Of a stretch of 64,000 nucleotides of DNA, positions 43,032-51,025 are shown one piece after another. The notes beneath the pieces are model-generated. The model was given only the letters and a program-made list of their open reading frames with translations. It was not told where the DNA came from and made no database searches. The translations under genes were made by a program, and so were the position numbers. The DNA lies in contig JADLAC010000078.1 in assembly GCA_020848435.1 (NCBI GenBank), positions 109,004 to 173,003 of the forward strand. Direction: 5' to 3'. The stretch is from Burkholderiales bacterium. Its GTDB lineage: Bacteria; Pseudomonadota; Gammaproteobacteria; Burkholderiales; WYBJ01. The first letter of the stretch is position 1. Every line of letters starts with the position of its first letter.

Positions 43032-45317
43032 TCACTGCGCCAGCGGCTCGCCGCGGCTTGCCCGTAACGCCCGATACACTGCCTCTGCGGTGATCGGCAG
43101 CGCCGTCACGCGCACCCCGACGGCATCTTCGATGGCATTGGCGATCGCCGGCGAGACGGCGAAGGTGCCGCTTTCGCCCACGCCCTTGGCCCCGAAGGGA
43201 CCGCCGTGCTCGTGTGCCGTCACGGCTTCGTTCTCGATCAGCGGCGGCAGGTCGTGCATGCCGGGAATCTTGTAGTCGGCAAGCGAGGCGTTGGCGACCT
43301 GGCCCGAGCGAAACTCGATCTGCTCGAACAAGGTGAAGCCGAGCTGCATGATGGCCGCGCCCGAAAGCTGGGTGTCGACGATCGCAGGGTTGACCGTCCT
43401 GCCTGCATCGGCGAGGTTGACCAGGCGCGTCACCTTCACCTGGCCGGTTTCGGTATCGACTTCGATTTCGACGCCGGTCGCGCCGACCATCCAGAAGGGC
43501 GTGACATCGCTCGACTGCCCGCTGGCATGATCGGTCGGTATGTAGGAGGGCACGAAGCTTCCCTGGCCGACGACATTGCCGGCCTGCATGCCGTATTTCC
43601 TGCGGAAGATCTCGGGGATGGGCGTGGTCTCGGGCGCGAGCCCCAACTCGGCGGCGAGCGCGAAGAGCCTGTCGCGCGCGTCTTCGGCGGCGCGCTTGAC
43701 CGCGTTGCCCATGTGATAGGTCGAGCGCGAGCCCAGCGTCGCCATGTCGAAGGGCGTCACGTCAGTGTCCGGATGGACCACGGTGATGTCCTCCGCGGCG
43801 ATTCCCAGCACCTCGGCCGCGATCTGCGCCATGGCGGTATCCGAGCCTTGCCCCATGTCCACCGTGCTGCACAGCAGGTGACAGCTCCCGTCGGCGCTCA
43901 CGCTGACGATCGCGACCGACGTGGTGGGCGAGATGCTCGCCTTGAAACCGATGCCGATACCGCGGCCGCGCCGCACGCTGCCGCTGCCGCGCTCGAACGG
44001 TTCATCCCAGCGCATGCGCTGCGCCAGGCGCTCCAGCACGGTATCGAGCGCCGCGTCGCGCATGAGGGTCCCGGTCGCTTGTGCTCGGCCCTCGCGCAGC
44101 AGGTTCTTGCGCCGGAATGCGAGCGGGTCGATGCTGAGCGCGCGCGCGATCATGTCGGCGTGACTCTCGTAGGCCCACACGAGCTGCGGGATGCCAAAGC
44201 CGCGCAAAGCGCCGGCGGGCGGCAGGTTGGTGTACAGCGCATACGAATCGATGCTCACGTGCTCGATGTCGTAGGGGCCCGGCGCGGTGAAGCCTGACTT
44301 CTGCGTGATGCGCGGGCCGATGTCGGCGTAGGCGCCGCCGTTCCACCACACTTCGCATTCGCGCGCGCTGATGCGCCCCTCGGCGTCCACGGCGCTCTTG
44401 ATGCGCAGCGTGGCCGCGTGCTTGGTGAGCGTGTAGAACTGCTCTTCCATGGTGAGCGCCACCTTCACCGGACGGCGCACGATCAGCGCCGCGGCCGCCA
44501 CCAGCGCTTCGAGCTTGACGTAGACCTTGGCGCCGAAGCCCCCGCCCAGGAATGGAACCTGCACGCGCACGCGATTCTCCGGCCAGCCGAGCAGGCGGGC
44601 GATCTCGATGCGCACGAACGAGGGGCTTTGCGAGGCGGTGTGCAAGGTGAGCTGGCGCTCGCCGGGATCGGCGACCGAGACGAAAGGCTCCAGCGGCAAG
44701 TGCAGCACCTGCTGGGTCTTGAAGGTGTGCTCGAAGACGTGCTCGGCGTGCTCGAAGGCGCGGGCCGCGTTGCCGCGGCGCAAATGGAAATCGAGCGCCA
44801 CGTTGGTATCGCGCTTGCCTGCGAGGTGCTTCAAGTCGGGAAAAGTGCCTGCCGGTTTCAGCACGTCGTGGACGATGGCGCTCGAGCGCATCGCCTCGAC
44901 TTCGTCGTATACCGCGGGCAGCTCTTCGTACTCGGCCTCGATCAGCCGCGCCGCAGTCTGCGCCACGTGCGGGTCGGATGCGAGCACCAGGGCGAGCGGC
45001 TCGCCGGCATAACGCACCTTGTCCAGGGCGAGAATCGGCTGATCGTGAAACGCCGGGCCGTGATACGGCTGCGGGATGAGCTGGCGAATGTCGTCGCCGG
45101 TGAGCACGGCATGCACGCCCTCGATGGCGCGCGCGGCGGCGGTGTCGATGCGGCGGATGCGCGCATGCGGGCGCGTCGAGCGCGCGAGCTTGCCGTGCAG
45201 CATCCCCGGCAGCACGAGATCATGCACATAGGGCGCGCGCCCGCTGAGCTTTGCGCGCGCTTCGCGCCGCGGCGGCGAGCGGCCGACTTGAGGACCGGGC
45301 GTGCGCTCGCTCGTCAT
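43032..45317 (-). CDS. Molybdenum hydroxylase large subunit (xanthine dehydrogenase/CoxL family)
   Basis: The product is 761 residues from the ATG at 45317. It has the molybdopterin-binding features PFLGGGFGAKVYVKLEAL, PPAGALRGFGIPQ (Arg near the Mo site) and GPFGAKGVGESG with the catalytic Glu. The active-site loop typical of aerobic CO dehydrogenase (AYxCSFR) is absent, so it is a hydroxylase of another substrate, such as an aromatic, N-heterocycle or aryl-CoA. It acts with the FAD subunit upstream and the iron-sulfur subunit downstream. Confidence 0.93.
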   Translation of the reverse strand: MTSERTPGPQVGRSPPRREARAKLSGRAPYVHDLVLPGMLHGKLARSTRPHARIRRIDTAAARAIEGVHAVLTGDDIRQLIPQPYHGPAFHDQPILALDKVRYAGEPLALVLASDPHVAQTAARLIEAEYEELPAVYDEVEAMRSSAIVHDVLKPAGTFPDLKHLAGKRDTNVALDFHLRRGNAARAFEHAEHVFEHTFKTQQVLHLPLEPFVSVADPGERQLTLHTASQSPSFVRIEIARLLGWPENRVRVQVPFLGGGFGAKVYVKLEALVAAAALIVRRPVKVALTMEEQFYTLTKHAATLRIKSAVDAEGRISARECEVWWNGGAYADIGPRITQKSGFTAPGPYDIEHVSIDSYALYTNLPPAGALRGFGIPQLVWAYESHADMIARALSIDPLAFRRKNLLREGRAQATGTLMRDAALDTVLERLAQRMRWDEPFERGSGSVRRGRGIGIGFKASISPTTSVAIVSVSADGSCHLLCSTVDMGQGSDTAMAQIAAEVLGIAAEDITVVHPDTDVTPFDMATLGSRSTYHMGNAVKRAAEDARDRLFALAAELGLAPETTPIPEIFRRKYGMQAGNVVGQGSFVPSYIPTDHASGQSSDVTPFWMVGATGVEIEVDTETGQVKVTRLVNLADAGRTVNPAIVDTQLSGAAIMQLGFTLFEQIEFRSGQVANASLADYKIPGMHDLPPLIENEAVTAHEHGGPFGAKGVGESGTFAVSPAIANAIEDAVGVRVTALPITAEAVYRALRASRGEPLAQ

Positions 45318-45363
45318 CGCGCCACCTGGGCGGCTGGCGCGTGCGAGCGTACCCACGGCGCGC

Positions 45364-46242
45364 TCATTGCCGTACCGCTCCCACCGGCTCGTCGCACCAC
45401 GCCTCCAGCAGCGTGCGTCGAACGTGGACCCGAATCAGCTCGCGCTTGTAGGCCGCGCTGCCGCGGGCGTCCTCGCTGGGGCGGGCTTCATCGGCCGCGG
45501 CGTCGGCCGCGCGCCGTGCGCTCGTCTCATCCAGGCGCGTACCCTGCAATGCTGCCTCCGCGGCGAGCAGGCGTGTCGGTCGATCCACGGCCGCGCCGAG
45601 CACCACGCGCGCCGCGCGCACGCGCTCGCCCTCGCGCTCGAGCGCCACGGCAATCCCGAGCGCAGGCCAGTCGTCGGCCGAGCGCGTGGTGACCTTGCGA
45701 TAGGCGCAGCCGCGCGCGGCGCGTTTCGGGATGCGCACGGCGACGATCAGCTCGTCGCCGGCGAGCGTGGTCTCGTAATAGCCGCTGATCAATTGCTCGA
45801 TGCTCGCGTAGCGGCTCGATCCGCGCCCTTGCACCTGCACGCTCGCATCGAGCGCGGCGAGCAACGGTGGCAGATCCATGTGCGGATCGGCATGCGCGAG
45901 GTTGCCGCCCAGGGTCGCGACGTTGCGCACCCGCACGTTCGCCAGCGTGCGCAGCGTGCGCGCGAGCGCCGGCAGCTCGTCGCGCACGCGCGCCGAATGC
46001 TCGATCGACGCCAAGCTCGCATTGGCGCCGATCGTGATCGCATCGTCCGAGGCAACGATGTCGCGGTAACGCGGCTCGATCCGCCGCAGGCTCACGAGCC
46101 GCGTCGGCACGAGCATGCCCGCCTTCATCATGAGCATGAGCGCGGTGCAACCGCCGGCGGGGCGCACGCCCGGGTCGGCGGGATCGAGCAAGCGCAAGGC
46201 TTCATCGAGCGTGCGCGGCTCGATCAGCTCGAAGGGCGTCAT
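45364..46242 (-). CDS. Molybdenum hydroxylase FAD-binding subunit (CoxM-like)
   Basis: The product is 292 residues from the ATG at 46242. The FAD-binding PCMH fold shows RPAGGCTALMLMMKAG near the N terminus and NVATLGGNLAHADPHMDLPP for flavin contacts. A CO dehydrogenase flavoprotein C-terminal domain follows. It passes electrons from the iron-sulfur subunit to an acceptor. It is the first gene of the M-L-S-UbiD order on the minus strand, 46 bp before the large subunit. Confidence 0.93.
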   Translation of the reverse strand: MTPFELIEPRTLDEALRLLDPADPGVRPAGGCTALMLMMKAGMLVPTRLVSLRRIEPRYRDIVASDDAITIGANASLASIEHSARVRDELPALARTLRTLANVRVRNVATLGGNLAHADPHMDLPPLLAALDASVQVQGRGSSRYASIEQLISGYYETTLAGDELIVAVRIPKRAARGCAYRKVTTRSADDWPALGIAVALEREGERVRAARVVLGAAVDRPTRLLAAEAALQGTRLDETSARRAADAAADEARPSEDARGSAAYKRELIRVHVRRTLLEAWCDEPVGAVRQ

Positions 46243-46591
46243 CGCGCCCGCCCGCGAGCCCGCGCGCCGGCGCAGCGGCCGGCAGCGCTGGCACGAGCGC
46301 CGCACAGCCGGCGGCCGAAACGTTGACGGATTGCCATGGGTGTTGCGCCCCGCGCTCCCCGAGCGCGCGGCTCGCGCAGCCCGCGCTTGTCGCAATGGGG
46401 CGACATCGGATCGTTCCGGATGCTACCCCGCTGGGCCGGGCGAAATCAACCCGAAGCGGCATCGGCGTCGAGCGCGGGCGCGATGTTACCGGCCTTGCCG
46501 TCGGTCGCCGCGTGCGCGCGGGCGGGCGCGCCATCGAGCGGCAGCGCCGCGCGCCGCTCGTCATCGTCGAGCCGGGTGCGGCGCGACCGGC
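46243..46591. other. 349-bp gap between the FAD subunit gene and an alpha/beta hydrolase gene
   Basis: It should carry the promoter of the molybdenum hydroxylase operon. No convincing promoter, terminator or gene was recognised. The reading frames across it are shadows with high Arg content. Confidence 0.4.
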
Positions 46592-47509
46592 TCAGCCGCG
46601 AAAGACGGGCTCGGGCAAAGTAAAGAAACCGTGCAGGATGTGGTAGACGGCGAGGTAATTCTTCTGCTGGAAGCTGGCGTGCGATATTCCCGCCATGACC
46701 GCGAACTGCTTGTCCGGGTTCGGCAGTCGGCGGAAGAATTCGAGCAAATCGTCGACGCCCGCGATGCCGTCGTACTGGCCGCGCATGATGAGCGTCGGCA
46801 CCGTGATCTTCTCGGGATCGCATATGGGCAACTTGGTGCACATGTCGACGTAGGTGCCGGTCGGCACCGAGCTCTCGACCGCCAGGATGGCATCGGCGAA
46901 GGCTTCGATCACATGCTCCTCGGCGCAGCCCGGATGGTCGCGGGAGAATATGGAGCGGACGAAGTCCCGGTCGATCGGGCGGCGGTTGACGGCGACGAAT
47001 TCGGGCAGGCGCTTGCGCCTGTGCTCCAGGGTCGGGCTGCCGTCGCCGGTCCAGACGAAGGCATCGAGGGCGAGGCGCGCGACCCGCTCGGGATGGCGCT
47101 GGGCAAACAGCGCCGCCCGCAACGCGCCCGAGGAGATGCCGTACAGCATGACCTTGTCGGTGCCGCGCATCCTACGGATATAGTCGGTCGCGGCCGCCAA
47201 GTCATCGGCGCCGTTCGCGATGTCGCAGTTGATCGGGCGCTTCTGGTCGGAATGGGCATAGCCTTCCATGTCGACACACCACGTGTCGAATCCCAGCCGG
47301 GCGAAATGGTCCATCGCCGAGGAGCTCGGCCGTCCGGGGACCTGCAAGTCGAAGCTCGGCCGCGCACCCATGGACGAGCCGTGCACGAAGAGGATCGTGC
47401 CGCGATGCGGCTCGCTCACCGCCGCCTTCTCGTAGAGGTAGAGCCTCACCTCGCCCTTGTGCGTCCAGTGTTCCTGCGCGGGTACGGGCGTCTCGCTGCT
47501 GGGCTGCAT
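46592..47509 (-). CDS. Alpha/beta hydrolase
   Basis: The product is 305 residues from the ATG at 47509 with AGGAG upstream. It has ILFVHGSSMGA for the oxyanion segment, YGISSGALRAALFAQRHPE for the nucleophile elbow (Ser in G-I-S-S-G), MRGQYDGIAGVDD for the acid and ISHASFQQ for the catalytic His. No signal peptide is present. It resembles cytoplasmic esterases or C-C hydrolases and may belong to the aromatic cluster downstream, but the 349-bp gap argues against a common operon. Confidence 0.88.
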   Translation of the reverse strand: MQPSSETPVPAQEHWTHKGEVRLYLYEKAAVSEPHRGTILFVHGSSMGARPSFDLQVPGRPSSSAMDHFARLGFDTWCVDMEGYAHSDQKRPINCDIANGADDLAAATDYIRRMRGTDKVMLYGISSGALRAALFAQRHPERVARLALDAFVWTGDGSPTLEHRRKRLPEFVAVNRRPIDRDFVRSIFSRDHPGCAEEHVIEAFADAILAVESSVPTGTYVDMCTKLPICDPEKITVPTLIMRGQYDGIAGVDDLLEFFRRLPNPDKQFAVMAGISHASFQQKNYLAVYHILHGFFTLPEPVFRG

Positions 47510-47547
47510 GGCGCTCTCCTGTGGCGGATCGGCGAAGGGCGCGAAGC

Positions 47548-47766
47548 TTAGCGGGTCGCACTGACGGGGTCAAACGGCGCGTGCGATCGAACCGGCTCTG
47601 GTTGTCGATCTTGATGCGCGAGCACGTTCTTCGACCAGCCGAACTTGCGCGTCATGCGTAGGTAGAACTCACGCTCCAGAGCATCTTTACAACGCGCCAT
47701 CACGATCAGGTGATGCGACCAGCCGAGTTCTCCAACCAGTGGTTGGGGACTTGGCGTCTTGTGCAT
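47548..47766 (-). pseudogene. DUF1016 (YhcG-type PDDEXK nuclease) relic
   Basis: A 40-residue stretch on the minus strand (PLVGELGWSHHLIVMARCKD and onward to WSKNVLAHQ) matches the conserved middle of DUF1016 proteins. After HQ the frame shifts. In the next frame the strand continues with the expected IDNQSRFDRTRR, so one extra base near 47606-47610 broke the gene. Nothing of the nuclease domain or the N-terminal part remains. The family occurs on mobile and defence-related islands. Confidence 0.7.
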
Positions 47767-47807
47767 TGCCTGTCGGCCCGGCGGCCCTCCGGGGCAGCGC
47801 AGCCGAG

Positions 47808-49244
47808 TCAGCGCCGCGGCAGCGTCAATTCCACCCACAGACCGCCGCCGGCGCGATCGGCGAGCACGATGTCGCCGCCGTGCGCGCGCGCCACGGCGCG
47901 GGCGATCGCGAGCCCCAGGCCGGTGCCGCCGGTATGCTTCGCCCGCGAGGGGTCGAGCCGCACATAGGGCTCGAACACGCGCTCGCGCTCGCCCGCGGGA
48001 ATGCCGGGGCCGCGATCTTCGATGCGGATACGCACGGCATCGGCGCCATCCTCGATCGTCACCTCCAGCGCGTTGCCGCCGTGGCGGCGGGCATTGTCCA
48101 TGAGATTCGCGAGGCAGCGGCGCAGCGCCTGCGGGCGCAGCGTGAGCGGCGCTTCGGCGCGCCCGTGCAAGGATACGCGCGCACCGAGCGCCTCCATGTC
48201 CTCGGCCACGCCCTCGACCAGCGCGTTCAGGTTGGATCGTATCGGCGTCTCGGCGCTCGCGCCCGCGCGTAGGAATTCGAGCGTGCCCGCGATCATGCGC
48301 TCCATCTCGTCCAGGTCGGATTCGATGCTGCGCTTGACGTTCGCATCGCCGATGCGCTCCAGGCGCAGCCGCAAACGCGTGAGCGGCAGGCGCAAGTCGT
48401 GCGACACCCCGGCGAGCGCCTGCGCACGGGTCTCCAGGTAGAGCTTGAGCTCGCGCTGCATGGTGTTGAAGGCGCGCGCGGCACGCGCTACCTCCGCGGG
48501 GCCGGTTTCGGGCAACGGCGCACGGTCCAGATCGCGCGCGAGCCCGGTGGCGGCATCGGCGAGCGTCGCGAGCGGACGGGTGAGACGGCGCACGGCCCAG
48601 CCGGCGAGCAGCGCGACCGTGATGCCGGTGACGCTCACGAGCGCGATCAAGCGCAGCGGGCCGTCGCTTGCGGCTTGCGGTACGGCATGATGGAAGGTCG
48701 CGACCGCGCCGTCGGCGAGCTTCACTTGGGCGATCACGCGCAGTAAAGGCAGCCGCCCCGATCGTTTGAAAGGCGGGCGCATGCCCTCGGCTCTCGACTC
48801 CCGGCCCTCGGCGTCGTTCGGCGCCACGCTCGGACCGGCCAAACGCTTGCCGCTCCCCTCGTACGCTCGTCCCGGCCGCGCCAGCACGATGGAGATCACC
48901 TGTAGCTCGTGCGGCCGGGCGAGCGCCTGCTCCAGGTAGCCGGCGAAGGCGCGCGCCTCGGCTCCAGGCGGCTGATCGAACGCCCGCCACGGCTCGTCCA
49001 GGCTGATGCGCGTGGGCGGCACGCTGAGCGCTTGCACCAGGCGCTCACGCTCGGGCGCATCCGCCTCGTCGAGGAGCGAGACGATGCCGGCGATGCGCTG
49101 CGCCGCATACCCGCCCAGCAGGCGCCCGGACAGCCGGACGCGCTCATCGAGCATGAGCCAGGCGCCGATCGCCTGCGCGGCGAGCAGACCGGCGAGCAAG
49201 GCGAGCAGAATCTGCCCGAACAGCGTGCGCGGCAGCAACCTCAC
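47808..49244 (-). CDS. Sensor histidine kinase, EnvZ/CpxA type
   Basis: The product is 478 residues. A membrane segment (about 9-30), a periplasmic domain of about 165 residues, a second membrane segment (about 198-217) and a HAMP region (218-272) lead to the DHp helix with His282 in SHDLRLPLTRLRLR. The ATPase domain has NLMDNARRHGG (N box), DRGPGIP, and GGTGLGLAIA. The GTG start overlaps the stop of the response regulator gene (GTGA). With a Spy/CpxP-like gene divergent from the pair, the arrangement mirrors cpxRA-cpxP, so it probably senses envelope stress. Confidence 0.92.
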   Translation of the reverse strand: MRLLPRTLFGQILLALLAGLLAAQAIGAWLMLDERVRLSGRLLGGYAAQRIAGIVSLLDEADAPERERLVQALSVPPTRISLDEPWRAFDQPPGAEARAFAGYLEQALARPHELQVISIVLARPGRAYEGSGKRLAGPSVAPNDAEGRESRAEGMRPPFKRSGRLPLLRVIAQVKLADGAVATFHHAVPQAASDGPLRLIALVSVTGITVALLAGWAVRRLTRPLATLADAATGLARDLDRAPLPETGPAEVARAARAFNTMQRELKLYLETRAQALAGVSHDLRLPLTRLRLRLERIGDANVKRSIESDLDEMERMIAGTLEFLRAGASAETPIRSNLNALVEGVAEDMEALGARVSLHGRAEAPLTLRPQALRRCLANLMDNARRHGGNALEVTIEDGADAVRIRIEDRGPGIPAGERERVFEPYVRLDPSRAKHTGGTGLGLAIARAVARAHGGDIVLADRAGGGLWVELTLPRR

Positions 49245-49948
49245 CGCCTGCGCTCCACCTTCGCGGTCAGGACGTAACCTTCGTTACGCACCGTCTTGAT
49301 GATTTCCGGCTCGCGCCCATCGTCGCCGAGCCGGCGACGCAAGCGGCTGATCATCACGTCCACGCTGCGATCGAAGGGTCCCGCCTCGCGCCCGGACAGG
49401 ACATCCATCAATCGGTCTCGAGACATGACCCGATTGGCATTCTCGACCAGCGCCTGCAACAGCCGGAACTCGCCCGTGGACAGCGACACCGCGACACCAT
49501 CGGCGGCGACCAGATGGCGCCGCCCGAGGTCCAGCGTCCAGCCGGCGAAAACAAGCGCGCGCGCGGGCGCCTCGCCGCCGAGGTCCTGTACCCGCCGCAG
49601 GATGCTGCGTATCCGCGCCAGCAGCTCGCGCGGATGAAACGGCTTGGGAAGATAGTCGTCCGCGCCCATTTCGAGGCCGATGATGCGATCGAGCTCGTCG
49701 CCGCGCGCGGTCAACATGAGGAGGGGAATGCGCGAGCGGGCGCGCAGCTCGCGGCACAGCGTCAAGCCGTCCTCGCCCGGCAGCATGAGATCGAGAATCA
49801 CCAGGTCGAACGCCGCGCCTTCGAGCGCGCGCCGCATCGCCGCGCCGTCGTCGACAGCAACGACTTCGAAGCCTTGATCGCCGAGATAGGCGCGCAATAG
49901 GGCGCGCAATTGTTCGTCGTCGTCGACCACCAGGATGCGTTGGCTCAT
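49241..49948 (-). CDS. Response regulator, OmpR/CpxR type
   Basis: The product is 235 residues from the ATG at 49948; the frame to 50032 adds a basic non-family leader. The receiver domain (1-120) has DDD at 9-11, phosphoacceptor Asp53 in ILDLMLPGEDG, Thr in LTARG and Lys in PKPF. The winged-helix output domain (about 135-230) contains LSTGEFRLLQALVE and SVDVMISRLRRRL. It is co-transcribed with the sensor kinase gene downstream. It probably controls the divergent chaperone gene and perhaps the efflux genes beyond it. Confidence 0.94.
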   Translation of the reverse strand: MSQRILVVDDDEQLRALLRAYLGDQGFEVVAVDDGAAMRRALEGAAFDLVILDLMLPGEDGLTLCRELRARSRIPLLMLTARGDELDRIIGLEMGADDYLPKPFHPRELLARIRSILRRVQDLGGEAPARALVFAGWTLDLGRRHLVAADGVAVSLSTGEFRLLQALVENANRVMSRDRLMDVLSGREAGPFDRSVDVMISRLRRRLGDDGREPEIIKTVRNEGYVLTAKVERRR

Positions 49949-50066
49949 GGGCTGCAAGCGTGCGTTGCGCCGCTTCCTCGCGCAGATGTGCGTGCGTAAG
50001 CGGCTGCGCCGCACTATATACCGAGCCGACACCCGGCCACGTGCTGTAAGCGCTCTCTTGCAATCG

Positions 50067-50082
50067 GTTACAGCGGATTTAC
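50067..50082 (-). promoter_or_regulatory. CpxR-like direct repeat upstream of the Spy-like gene
   Basis: On the minus strand GTAAA and GTAAC are separated by 6 bp, close to the GTAAA-N5-GTAAA pattern of CpxR boxes. A further TTTAC lies near 50111. The site is in the 214-bp divergent gap, 80 bp before the chaperone start. Binding by the adjacent regulator is inferred. Confidence 0.4.
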
Positions 50083-50162
50083 AAATCGGCAGCGGCGAAG
50101 CGAGTGCGGTTTACATGCCGGCGCGTTAATGCTCATGCGTTTCCAACCCCGAGGAGTGAACC

Positions 50163-50708
50163 ATGAACCGCACCACCATCGCCCGCGGCGTCGCCTCCGC
50201 CATCCTGGGTACGGCCCTCATCGCAGCCGCCATCCCGGCGTTGTCGCAGTCGCCCGGTGAAGCCAGCCGCGGCGGACCGCGCTACAGCCAGATGAGCGAA
50301 GCCGACCGCGCGCAGATGCGAGAGCGCATGCAAGCGCACATGAACCAGCGTCTCGACAGGCTTGCCGCCCGTCTCGAAATCAAGGCCTCGCAGCAAGCGG
50401 CATGGGAGACGTATCGCAAGGCGCGCGCATCGGTATTCGACAATCGGCCGCAGCGGCCCGCCCGCGACGCCGATGCCGCGACCCTCGCGAAGTTTCGTGC
50501 CGACATGGCGCAGCGGCGCGCCGAGCACCTCGTGACCATGGCCGATGCCACGGCCAAGCTGCAACAGGTGCTGGAACCGCAACAGCGCAAGGTGTTGGAT
50601 GAGATCGCGCGCCAGTCCGGTGCGCGCGGCAAGCGCGGCGCTCACGGCTCGGCGCAGCGCCGCGGCGGCGGTCAACATCACGGCTTCGGTTACGGCGGCA
50701 GGGCCTGA
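50163..50708 (+). CDS. Spy/CpxP family periplasmic chaperone-like protein
   Basis: The product is 181 residues with GAGGAG before the ATG. A signal peptide (about 1-27, PALSQ) precedes a helical domain carrying two LTxxQ-like repeats in degenerate form (MSEADRAQMRERMQAHMNQR; LEPQQRKVLDE). The tail is Gly, His and Arg rich, GQHHGFGYGGR, and may bind metal. Members prevent aggregation in the periplasm and damp Cpx signalling. It is divergent from an OmpR/EnvZ-type pair. Confidence 0.88.
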   Translation: MNRTTIARGVASAILGTALIAAAIPALSQSPGEASRGGPRYSQMSEADRAQMRERMQAHMNQRLDRLAARLEIKASQQAAWETYRKARASVFDNRPQRPARDADAATLAKFRADMAQRRAEHLVTMADATAKLQQVLEPQQRKVLDEIARQSGARGKRGAHGSAQRRGGGQHHGFGYGGRA

Positions 50709-51025
50709 TCGCGCGGCTCGCCGATCGCCGCGGTAACCCGATCGAGGCGGCGCAGCGTCTGCGCCGCCTTCGGTCGGGAACCGATCTCCACCAGCGCCTC
50801 GATCCAACCGACCCGCGTGGCCTCGATTCGACCAAGCGTCTACCGAGAGGCATTGCCATCGCCCTGGCGAGGACCCGCTCGAGCAGCGCATGCTTGATCG
50901 TCGTCAATCGGTCTGCCGGGCGATGTGTTAGCTTGTGCCCGAAGCCGCTTTCCCGCGGGGTGGCGCGCAAGCGCACTCATCCGCCCATCAAGCAGGCTGC
51001 ATTCGCGTTCCCTGGAAAACTGCGT
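50709..51025. other. 317-bp gap between the chaperone and efflux genes
   Basis: It contains the strong hairpin at 50746-50768 and, presumably, the efflux operon promoter. No gene is supported; an in-frame extension of the efflux gene back to 50894 shows no family features. Confidence 0.4.
50746..50768 (+). terminator. Hairpin after the Spy-like gene, probable terminator
   Basis: GGCGGCGCAG (50746-50755) and CTGCGCCGCC (50759-50768) form a perfect 10-bp stem with a CGT loop, 37 bp past the stop. It is followed by TTCGGTCGG with no full T tract, so termination may be partial. Confidence 0.5.

Noticed and set aside
43032..46242. Aerobic carbon monoxide dehydrogenase
   Set aside because: The large subunit lacks the AYxCSFR loop of true CO dehydrogenases. 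The corresponding place reads PPAGALRGFG as in other molybdenum hydroxylases.
47732..47746. CCAACCA-G-TGGTTGG palindrome as an operator
   Set aside because: It lies within the codons for P-Q-P-L-V-G of the DUF1016 relic, a conserved family segment, so it is explained by coding.
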